Source of the DNA: Pyropia yezoensis
Lineage: Eukaryota > Rhodophyta > Bangiophyceae > Bangiales > Bangiaceae
Assembly: GCA_009829735.1 (NCBI GenBank)
Contig: CM020618.1
Location: 6,074,882-6,138,881, forward strand
Direction of reading: 5' to 3'
DNA: 64,000 bases
Shown here: positions 41,330-49,638 of the stretch, piece by piece
Layout of the letters: each line of letters opens with the position of its first letter
How positions within the stretch are numbered: the first letter of the stretch is position 1
Program-made: the position numbers and the translations under genes
Notes under the pieces: generated by a model
What the model was told of the DNA's origin: nothing
Seen by the model: only the letters and a program-made list of their open reading frames with translations
Database searches by the model: none

Positions 41330-42967
41330 TAGTGTCTAGTCTACCTCAAATAAGGCTCAAATGATGAAAAAAAAAATGAGCCGGTGCTGAGGCTCAAATG
41401 AGCCTCCCGGAAATCGTCGATTCTGACCCCTGGACACGCCCAGTTAAGGGCGGACATCTGGGTCAGAACGGATGTATCTCATTGGTTGAAAACTCTCCAC
41501 TACACCGAGAAAAAGCGCAGAGAGACGCGCCAGACAGGCACCAACGGGTACCTGGAGACAGACTGGCGCAAGAGAAACAGAGGACTCCTATACCATAAAA
41601 AGCGCTATGAGTTATCCAGTTTTATGCGCGTTTTTTTGTGTCCTGAGCTGCTGTGCTTCACGCTGCTTCATGGGGTAGCAAGCCAGACGTCCGCAAACAG
41701 GTACTCTTAACTGGGCGTGTGGAGGCACTGTTCGAGCGGACTTGGCTTGACCTCACCGACGGCACATCCCTGCCGCCCCGCTGCCGCCTGTCGCCTCCTG
41801 TGACCGCCCTTCCCCCTCAGCCGCTGGTGCCGATTCGCCCGTGTCGACGCGGCCACGGTCTCAGACGCGGCTGCCGCCGACGCGGCCGCCGCGGCCTCTG
41901 CTCTTGATGCGCCGCACGCCGACTCGGCCGCGGCGCTGGACGCGGCGTGCGCCGACGCCGCCGCGGCACTGAACGTGGCGCGCGCCGACGCCGCCGCGGC
42001 GGCCGCCGCCGCGGCAGCCACGCTCGACGCGGCGCGCGCCGACGCCGCGGGCGCCGACGCCGCGGCGGCCGCGGAAGCGCGCGCCGTGGCCGCCGCGGAC
42101 GGGTTTTTCCGCGACCCCGCCGCGCGGGTGGCGGCCGACGACACGGCGGCTGTGGCGGCCGCCGCCGCCAACGCGGCCGCTGCTGCTGACACGCACGCGG
42201 CGGCCGCTGACGCGCTGTCGACGGCAGCGGACGCGCGGTCGGCGGCGGCCGACGCGGCCTCGTCGGCCGCGGCGGATCGCGCGCGGGGGGCAGACGCGGT
42301 GGCGGCGGCGGCGACCGCCGCCGCCGAGGCCGCCGCCGTCGTAGCTACTGTCGCGGCCTCCGCGGGCGGCCGCGCCGACGCGGCGGCGGCGGCGGCGGCG
42401 CGGCGCGCCGACGTGGCCACCGCCGCGGCGGTCGCCGCGGCCGCCGCCTGGCTTTCCTGCTCTTTTGGGAGGCAGGGGGAGAGGGGTGAGCGGGCGGCGG
42501 CGGGACAGGGGGGGGGGGGGGGGGGAGGTTGGTCGAGAGGGCGGAGGGGGGGGAGGAGAAGGGACGAGGGGAGGGAGAGGGGGAGGGGGGCGCATAGCGG
42601 ACCGCAAAATACGGGGCTGGGGAAGGATACAATGGGTGGAGACGTGCCTCTTGGTGCTGGAAAGAAGGCCACTGCGTCCTGCGGCTGTGCACTCACGGGA
42701 GGGGGGCGCACTGGCTGCGGACAGCGTGCCCAGGGTCGTCAGAAGTCTTTCCTTGGCGGGGCGAAGGAGTCGACAAGAGCCCGCCTTTTGCCCGGGTTGT
42801 TGAGAAGCTAGGATGCACTCAAGTTGCCCCAAGGGTAAAGAGCCTGAGTCAATTTCTGACGTCAAAAAGAGCAGGGGAGCACGGGAAGTACGAAAAAACT
42901 GGACCCGAAAAAGGGGCTCAAATGAGCCGAAAAGGCTCAAATGAGCCTGTTGGTAGACTAGACACTA
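41330..42967. mobile_element. TIR element, 1.64 kb, with cargo gene
   Basis: The ends are perfect 16-bp inverted repeats: TAGTGTCTAGTCTACC at 41330-41345 and its complement at 42952-42967. The first and last two bases can be read as a TA target duplication, as in Tc1/mariner-type insertions. Subterminal GGCTCAAATGAGCC palindromes recur at both ends (41354-41404 and 42915-42946). No transposase is encoded. The AT-rich ends enclose a very GC-rich gene on the + strand, so this resembles a non-autonomous element that carries a gene. It sits 80 bp upstream of the ATPase gene start and may affect that promoter. Confidence 0.75.
41624..42811 (+). CDS. Secreted Ala/Asp-rich helical protein inside the TIR element (two exons)
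   Basis: Exon 1 (41624-41700) encodes MRVFLCPELLCFTLLHGVA followed by SQTSAN, a classical signal peptide. It ends in AACAG|GTACTC; the acceptor CTTCCCCCTCAG at 41820 is excellent, and the 120-bp intron joins the frames exactly (exon 1 leaves two bases, exon 2 supplies the third). Exon 2 runs SRWCRFARVDAATVSD into about 210 residues dominated by Ala with regularly placed Asp, Arg and Thr (AADARSAAADAASSAAADRA), which should form long helices. One non-repetitive patch, GFFRDPAARVAADD, stands out. The reading to TAG 42811 after 42470 is Gly/Arg-rich and may instead be intron (a GTGAGC donor occurs near 42485). A TATACCATAAAA stretch lies 30 bp upstream of the ATG. No family is recognised; cell-wall, surface or ice-binding-like roles are only possibilities. 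Confidence 0.6.
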
Positions 42968-43127
42968 AAGTTTAGGCGGCCGCCATGCACGACCAAAGGA
43001 CTTTTTTTTGAATCTAGAATCTTGATGTCCGCCTAGATACTCCAAATATTCCACCGTAGCCGTCATTAATTGTCTTATTCACGTTGAAAGATTGCTAAGA
43101 TGTATATAAATCCACTGCATCCTAACG

Positions 43128-43895
43128 TTAACCCGGCGGCCGCGGCAGCGGACGGGCAGCGGCCAAACTGGCGGCGGCGGCGGCGGCGGCAGCAGCGGCG
43201 ACGGCGGCTGCGGGGGGGCAGCAAACAGCTGTCGTCGGCGGCGGCGGCGGTGGTGGTGGTGGTGGGGGGCAGAGACCAGCCGGCGCCGGCCGCCGCGGCG
43301 TCGGCTGCGGCGGTGGCGGCGCCGGGCGGGCAGCTGCCAGCCGGCGGCGGCGGCGGCCCCGGTCTGGAAGCGGCCCGCTGGCGGTCACGGCGGTGGCCGC
43401 GGCCGCGGCGGTACCGGCGGCGGCGGCCGCCGCGGCGGGACCAGCGGCGGTAGCGACGGAAGCGGCGGCGGTGGCAGCGGCGGGTGGCGGCGGCAGCGGC
43501 GGCGGCAGCGGAGGCGGCGCCGGGCGGGGAGCCGCCAGCTGGTGTAGCTGGCGGCGCCGCTGGTCTGGCAGCGGCCAGCCGATGGCCAGCCGGCGGCGGC
43601 GGCAGCGGCGGGGTGCAGGCAGGGACAGGCCGGCGGGGGCAGCAGCGGCAGTGGCGCCGGCGCCGGGCGAACAGTGACTGGCCGGCGGTGGCGGCGGCGG
43701 CGGCGGCGGCCGTGACGACGTCGGCGGCGGCGGCTCGTTCAGGACAAACTCGTCAAAGTCCTTTGCCCACGCAGCGAAGTGGACTGTCATAAACGGCCGA
43801 TGACGGGCATCGGCATAGTCTTTTCCGCCTCCGTGTTGCACGACAGTCTTGCACCGGCCAGTGACCTTCTGTACTCTCTCCACGGTCGTCATCAT
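43128..43895 (-). CDS. Unrecognised protein, conserved-looking N-terminus and Pro/Ala-rich tail
   Basis: ATG 43895 follows an in-frame stop, so the start is well defined. The first 55 residues (MMTTVERVQKVTGRCKTVVQ..., KDYADARHRPFMTVHFAAWAKDFDEFVLNE) look like a genuine folded segment. The rest is Pro/Ala/Arg low complexity from DNA rich in GGC repeats with a diverged internal duplication (CAGCTGCCAGCCGGCGG and similar), and it may not be coding. The gene might instead splice from the first block into another exon further left, for example 38135-38805, across the inserted TIR element and ATPase gene; this is speculation. Confidence 0.4.
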   Translation of the reverse strand: MMTTVERVQKVTGRCKTVVQHGGGKDYADARHRPFMTVHFAAWAKDFDEFVLNEPPPPTSSRPPPPPPPPPASHCSPGAGATAAAAPAGLSLPAPRRCRRRRLAIGWPLPDQRRRQLHQLAAPRPAPPPLPPPLPPPPAAATAAASVATAAGPAAAAAAAGTAAAAATAVTASGPLPDRGRRRRRLAAARPAPPPPQPTPRRPAPAGLCPPPPPPPPPPPTTAVCCPPAAAVAAAAAAAAAASLAAARPLPRPPG

Positions 43896-45349
43896 CCCTT
43901 CGCACGACTAAAATTTAGTAGCTGTGCTCTGAAGCGCACGCCTCCCTTTCCCTTCGCAAGGCTGTCGATAGCGAAACGGCTCGTTGTGGTCCCCCAACCG
44001 CGGCTCTGCGCCTTGCGACGGGCGAGAGGCGTGCCTCCCGTCCGCCCCCCCCGCCGGCCGCTCGTGCCTGCAGGCACAGGGCTGGCGACGCGGCGGCTCG
44101 GCGGGGGGCGAGCGCCGACCGCCCCCGCCATTCCCTACGACCGCGGCCATCCTTGCAGCCGACACCGTGACGTGGCGAGGGAGGAGCGGGGGCAGAGGGG
44201 AGCAGCGCGGACCTTGGAACGACTGCGGCGGCGCCCACGGATGGATGATGGGCAGCGCGGTGGGCCCCGACGGGGGGTGAGGGTGGCTGCGGCTTACACT
44301 CACTCGCCCCCGCCCACGCCGCCGTCCCAGCCGTCCTCGCCGCCGGCCGGGCGTGCGCCCCCGTCTGTCTTGTATGCAATGCGTCTTGGTCGCGGGGGTC
44401 CGCCCGCCCGGCCTCGCCGGCCACGCTCACCAAGGGGTTGCCTGCTGTCGTTGAGGACCGGGGAAGGGAAGTTGGATCACAGAGTCAGAGGGGTGTGCCG
44501 CGCCGGCGGAGGGCCAGCGGCGGCGTGGCGTGGGTGGCAGGCGGGGGGGGGGGTGCGAGCCGAGCCCCGCCCCGCAGCGTGAGGGTGTGGTTGGTGGGGG
44601 CGCGCACGGCGCGCGTTTTTTGTGTCCCCCAGTGGGAGCACGGCGCGGGGCCGCGGCGCCCAGTGGGCGCATCGCGGCCTCGTGGAGCGGTTGGGCGGGG
44701 GGTGCGGGGGGCCGCGGGCGGCGCCACGGCGGCGTGTCGCCAGCCCGTTTTGGCTCTGCCGACGCGTCGTCATGATGGGTATTTTTGGGGTGCCAGGCTC
44801 CGGGAGGGGGTGGGAGGACGCGGATGGAGAGGCGCGCGCGGCTGGCGGGGTTGGGGAGAGGGGCGACGGGCCGGCGGACGGGTGGCTCGGCGGGGGGACG
44901 GCGGTGCTTGCCCCTTTCCCCCCCCACACTACCCGCCCATTGCCTGTGTGGTTTGTCCTCCACCGCTCAACGGCCACGTGCAGTCTCTCTCTCCCGTGCG
45001 CGTGGTGGTAGCGGGGGGAGGGGGTGGGGGGGTGGGACGCTCACGCGGTAGCACTGTTTTCCCTCCCTCCCGTCCCTCCCTCTTTTCTTCTTCTTTCTCA
45101 CTCTTCTTTTTTCTTTTTTCTTTTTTTCTGCCCACCTTGCCGCTTTCTTGTCTACCACGCCCGCCGCTCCCTCCCCCCCCGACCCCTCTCGGGGGGACGG
45201 GCGGCAGCAGACGTGTCTCCCCCCCCCCCCGCGGGCGTTACGGGCGTCTTGGTCCTCTTCTCACCCCCCCCGCCCCCTTCCTCTCGCCCCGTTCCCCATT
45301 CCCCCCCCCAGCCCTCCTACGGGCTCACGGGCTCACGATGTAGCGGGCC
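43896..45349. other. GC-rich region without a supported gene
   Basis: Long overlapping ORFs on both strands are Arg/Pro/Gly shadows. A polypyrimidine tract of about 90 bp lies at 45059-45150. Confidence 0.4.
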
Positions 45350-45570
45350 ATGGGCGGCGCCGTCAGTCGCCGTACCGGCATCTGGCCGGCCGGTCGGCCG
45401 CGCCGCCCGTCGCGGCGCTCGGTCCCCGCGCCGGCCGCTGGCCCCCCGGTGAGGGTGGCACACGCTCGCCCCCCGACCTGCCTCTGGCTCTGCCGCCGCA
45501 GGCCCCGGGATACACCAGGCCGGCCGTACGCCAGGGGTCTCGTCTCCTCCCCCCCCCCCCCTCGGGCAGG
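45350..45570 (+). CDS. Candidate small protein, N-myristoylation-type start, spliced
   Basis: ATG 45350 in GGGCCATGG context opens MGGAVSRRTGIWPAGRP..., which fits the MGxxxS myristoylation pattern and is basic. After exactly 33 codons a CCCCCG|GTGAGG donor lies at 45448/45449. Only 53 bp later CTGCCGCCGCAG at 45501 is a strong acceptor, and the joined frame continues APGYTRPAVRQG. Beyond that the frame turns into C-run translation and I cannot find the end. No family is recognised. Confidence 0.3.
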
Positions 45571-45648
45571 TTGGTTCCCCCCCCACTCACACCCCCATTG
45601 TTTCTTCTCGTCTCCTCCACCCGCCCCCATTTTTTTCTTCTGACAACA

Positions 45649-45666
45649 TCCATCCATCCATCCATA
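45649..45666. repeat. CATC microsatellite
   Basis: Four to five perfect CATC units in pyrimidine-rich sequence upstream of the SAP-domain gene. The rest of 45570-46224 is C-run-rich and holds no supported gene. Confidence 0.8.
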
Positions 45667-46224
45667 GCCTCTCGCACGGCCGCCGCTCCCCTCCCTCCTT
45701 CACCCCCCCCCCCCCCCCGGCAGACGTGGCGCCCCCCGCGGGTGGTTGGTTGCCTTATTTTTGTCCCCCCCCGCAAGGCCGTGGCACGCAGCGGAGGGCT
45801 GCCCGGCCGCCTCGTCGCCATCACGCCACCCCCCCCCCCCGCTCTTTCCCCCTCTCCCTTTGACGCCGCGCATCCCCCCCCCCCCCCCCCGACCCCACGC
45901 CGCACCGACCGGTGGGCGAGCCGTGGCGTGTCAGCCGCGGCGGCGGCATGGCGATAGGGGTGACGACGCACCGTGCGGCGGGGAGGGGTCCTATTTTTAG
46001 ACCCCCCCACCCCTCCCCGCTGCCCACACCCGCCCGCCCCTACCGAGCGCGCACGCCGTGGGTGCCGCGGTGACCAGACGGTGGCGACGCGTTAAGAACC
46101 CCCCCGGTGCCGCCGTCGTGCGTCGTCCCACAGACCGCCCCTCCCCCCCCCTCCTCCGAGGTCATGACACCAAGCTGACACACCAGCGTGGGGTTGACGG
46201 GTCGGCTGGACGGCTGGTCGACGG

Positions 46225-48870
46225 ATGGCCCCGCTGCCGCCACCTCTACCCAGCTCGCCGCCGCCGCCGCCGTCGGCCTGGCCGCCCTGCTCCTTGCCGC
46301 CGCTGCCGGTGCGGGGCGGACCGCCGCGGCCTCCCCCATGGCCCAGGTCTGCGGCTGCCGCCACATCTGCCACTGCCGCTGCCGCTGCTACCACCGCGAC
46401 CGTTGCGGCCGCCACTATTGCCACTGCCGCTACGTCTACCACTGCTTCTCTTCCTCCCATGGCCAGAACGTTACCCTCTGCCCATGGCCAGTCACTCATG
46501 GGCATTGCAAGTCGACCGCCGCCAGCCGTGCCGTGCCTGCGGCGGTCGCCCCCGCTCGTTGGGGACCAGCCTCCGTCTCGCGTGACGATGGCGCCGACCG
46601 TCCCCGGCGGGGCCGTCCCCCAAGACCTCCCCCCGATGCTGCGGTGGTTCCACCAGACCACTCCGCCCGCCCCGACGGCGGCGGCACCCCCAGCGCCGTC
46701 TGCCGCGGCAACGCAACAGCGGCCGGCGGCGGGGCGGCGCCCTCGGCGGCGGCTGCCCCGTCTCGCCGCCCTCGACGCCGACGGGTGCGTGCGGCCGCCC
46801 CCCCGGCAGCCGCTGCCCGTGGCGGCCGCCACCGACGCGTGGGGGGGGGGGGTGGGCGCATCCCCCCAGTCGCTGCCCTCCCTGCCGTCCCCGTCGGGGG
46901 GCTCCCGCACCGCCTCCTCCCGCCGCTCCCCGGCAGTGGTGCCCGTAGCGGCGGCGGCGGCGGGCGCCGCCGGTCTGCTGGTGGGCCTGCCCAGCCGGCC
47001 ACCTCCGCCGCCGTCGCGTGTAAGCGGCGGTGGCGGCGGTGGCGGCGGCGGCGGCGGCGGCGGCAGCCCCACCACCGCCACCTTGCTCCATGTCCCCGCC
47101 GGCTGGGGTGCCGTCCCCCCCTTTCACCCGCTAGACAGGCCGCGGCTGCCGCCCATGACGGCGGTGGGTGCGGGACGAGGGACGGCGGCGGGCGCAACCC
47201 CACCCCCCCCGCTACTGCCACCACCGCCGCCGTCGCCGTCGCCACCGCCACTCCTCCAAACTTACCGCGGCGGTCGGGCGCGCCGGCCACGCCCGCGGCT
47301 GACCATCCAGACGGCCGCGGCAGTGGCGCCACCGGCGGCGGCTGCTCGACGCGGCGGCAGCCGCCTGGAGTTCCCCGCGCCCCTGACGCTGCCGCCCACC
47401 CCGCCGGCGGCGCCGGGGCTGCTGCTCCCGCGGGCGCCGCAGCCCGCGACGCTGCTGTCGCGGCCCGTGACCGTGTGGAGGGAGGAGGAGGAGGTGGAGA
47501 AGGCGGGCAGAGGCGCTGGGGGTGGTGGTGGTCTTCCGCCGCCGGCGGCTGACCCGGCGGCGGCGGCGCCGCGCCACGCGATGGGTGGCCACGTGCAGCC
47601 GCCGCAGGCGGGGGATGATGGGCGTGTCCGAGGGGTGGCGACGGCGGCTGGCCGCCCCGAGCCTCCCCCCCGGGGGCCCCCGACCTCCGAGTGGCTTTCC
47701 GCCGTCCCTGTCGCGCCGCGGCTGCCCACGGGGGCCACCGTGGACAGCCGCCCCCGCACCGCCGACGACGCCCACGCGGCTGGCCGGTGGGCGCTGGCAC
47801 CGCCGCGCGGGCGGCCCCGCCTGGCCCCTGCCCCTACCTTGCAGGGCGTGCCGGCCGGGGACGTCCCCCCGTTGCAGGACCCGCGCGGTCCGCCCGTGGC
47901 GTCGCGGCGGCCACGCGGGAGGCCACCCGCGGGCGCACAGCCGGAGGCCGGCGCGCCGGGGGGTCTCCCTCCCGCAGCCGTCACCGCGCGCCGCGCGGCG
48001 GACCCGCCCCCCGCCCCCACGGTACCCGCCCCGGATGCCGCCTCTGCCTCCCCCTCCCCCTCCACGCGGTCCCTGCCACGCCCCCTGCGGCGGGTGTTTC
48101 CCCGCTCGACGGCACTGCCGCTGCCCCCGCCGTCGGCGCCGACGACGGCCACGTCGGCGTTGGTGGTGCCGACGGCGGCAACGGCGGCGGCGGCGGCGGC
48201 GGCGGCGCCGTGGGACGCCGCGGCCCTGCCCTTTGGCTGGCCCCACAGCCGCTGGCCGCTGCCGCCGGGGGAGCGCCGCCGCCCCCCGCACGCGGCGCCG
48301 CCGGGGGGGGGGCGGCCGCGCAAGCGGCCGCGTGTGCCGTGGACGGCGGTGGCAATGGCGGTGGCGCCCGCCGCCGCTGCGGCGCCCGCGGGCGCGGCGC
48401 GCCGTTGGCCACCGGCCCCGTGGTCGTCGACGCCCGCGGTGGGGGCGGCGGCGGCGGCGTCGCCGCTGCTGCCGCCAGCGGCGCCCCCCACTGCTGCTGC
48501 GTCCGTGGCGTGTCAACAGCCGCCGCCACCACCGCTGTTGTCGACGCCTACGGCAGGGGCACCAGCTGCGGCGGCAGCGGCGGTGGCGGCGGCGTCAGCG
48601 GCGGCGCGAGGGGCCGCCCCCCCCCCCCCGGTGCCCCCCCCCGGGCCGCCCCTTCGGCCGTCGCCGGCCCGCGCCGCCACGCCGGCCGGCGGGGCAGGGG
48701 TGGTGGTGGTGGCGCGGGGCCGGCCGCGGCTGTCGCTGGCGGTGAGCCGGCTGAACCGGGCGCGGCTGGTCACGGAGTGCCGCGCCCGCGGCCTGGATGA
48801 TACGGGCACCATTACGGTTCTCCGTGGACGGCTGGCGGCGTACGTGGCCATCCACGGGCTGCCGCCCTGA
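46225..48870 (+). CDS. SAP-domain nuclear protein
   Basis: The last 45 residues (RLSLAVSRLNRARLVTECRARGLDDTGTITVLRGRLAAYV) fit the SAP helix-extended-helix motif: two amphipathic helices around RGLDDTGTITVL, with conserved Leu, Gly and the closing LRGRL. SAP domains bind AT-rich or matrix DNA, often in chromatin and RNA-processing proteins. An NLS-like GRPRKRPRVPW lies near residue 695. The remaining 800 residues are Ala/Pro/Ser/Arg-rich, with a few protein-like patches (DLPPMLRWFHQTTPP, ALDADGCVRPPP). ATG 46225 is the first in-frame Met of an uninterrupted 881-residue ORF that ends exactly after the domain. Opposite-strand ORFs of over 400 residues are shadows. Confidence 0.65.
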   Translation: MAPLPPPLPSSPPPPPSAWPPCSLPPLPVRGGPPRPPPWPRSAAAATSATAAAAATTATVAAATIATAATSTTASLPPMARTLPSAHGQSLMGIASRPPPAVPCLRRSPPLVGDQPPSRVTMAPTVPGGAVPQDLPPMLRWFHQTTPPAPTAAAPPAPSAAATQQRPAAGRRPRRRLPRLAALDADGCVRPPPRQPLPVAAATDAWGGGVGASPQSLPSLPSPSGGSRTASSRRSPAVVPVAAAAAGAAGLLVGLPSRPPPPPSRVSGGGGGGGGGGGGGSPTTATLLHVPAGWGAVPPFHPLDRPRLPPMTAVGAGRGTAAGATPPPPLLPPPPPSPSPPPLLQTYRGGRARRPRPRLTIQTAAAVAPPAAAARRGGSRLEFPAPLTLPPTPPAAPGLLLPRAPQPATLLSRPVTVWREEEEVEKAGRGAGGGGGLPPPAADPAAAAPRHAMGGHVQPPQAGDDGRVRGVATAAGRPEPPPRGPPTSEWLSAVPVAPRLPTGATVDSRPRTADDAHAAGRWALAPPRGRPRLAPAPTLQGVPAGDVPPLQDPRGPPVASRRPRGRPPAGAQPEAGAPGGLPPAAVTARRAADPPPAPTVPAPDAASASPSPSTRSLPRPLRRVFPRSTALPLPPPSAPTTATSALVVPTAATAAAAAAAAPWDAAALPFGWPHSRWPLPPGERRRPPHAAPPGGGRPRKRPRVPWTAVAMAVAPAAAAAPAGAARRWPPAPWSSTPAVGAAAAASPLLPPAAPPTAAASVACQQPPPPPLLSTPTAGAPAAAAAAVAAASAAARGAAPPPPVPPPGPPLRPSPARAATPAGGAGVVVVARGRPRLSLAVSRLNRARLVTECRARGLDDTGTITVLRGRLAAYVAIHGLPP

Positions 48871-49638
48871 GTGGGAGCAGGGGGGTGGTCGGGGGTGGGC
48901 GTGGAGGGGGGGGGGAGGGGGGCGTGGCCGTGTGCATGGCATGGTCGTGTCTCGCTGTGGCGCTAGGAAAGGTAACGGGCGGGCGCTGGGAGGTGAGCCG
49001 GTTGGTCTGCCGGTGCGGGGGCTTGGAAGTCACCCAACCGCCATGACAGCAGGAGACTGACACTGGTTGTGGCTGAGATCAGTGACGTAGCGGATGAAGA
49101 AGGGCCAGGCGAGCACAAGTCTCCTGTAGGTACTGTGCCTGTGCTTTTGCGTCACACGCCTCACCTGTCCTTCTGCTTGGCCCTCCGCCCAGCGGTCTGT
49201 GCACACGCAAACAGCGCGACCACGGCGGTCAGTGCACAAGCAGACAAAAACAAGAAAGGGCCGCGGGAATGAAAAACAGGTCGCGCCGCGGCCGACGCTC
49301 ACGCGCCCGCGCCCGCGGCAGCAGAAGGGGAGGTGGCACCCGACCCTCTCGAAACTCCTGCTGCCACACGGCTCGCTGTGCAGCAGCCTCGAGGGCTGGG
49401 CCCGGCCGGGCCCGGCCGCCGCACCGCGACTGTCGCAGTGGCGGGCCCGCCTCCACCTGCGCCCCCCCACCAACCGCCCCGCCTGTGCACAATCCCTACC
49501 CCCGCCCCCCTACTCGCCTCTCCTCCCCCAGACAGGCTGAAAGCCATCTACGCCAACCCCCCCACCCCTCCACAATACCGTCCCCCCCCCCCCCCACCCC
49601 CCCAAAAGAAAAACCCCGCACGACGCCGCCGCCACCGC
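48871..49638. other. Intergenic, convergent 3' ends
   Basis: Between the SAP gene stop and the VTE2 stop. GC drops around 48940-49270, as expected for 3' UTRs. An ORF on the - strand (49030-49473) has no recognisable content. Confidence 0.4.

Noticed and set aside
41861-42940. - strand ORF of 359 codons in the TIR element
   Set aside because: Mostly the Arg/Gly shadow of the Ala/Asp-rich exon; the + strand has matching signal peptide and splice sites.
46496-48516. Three - strand ORFs of over 400 codons
   Set aside because: Shadows of the SAP-domain gene, whose + frame ends in a clear domain.
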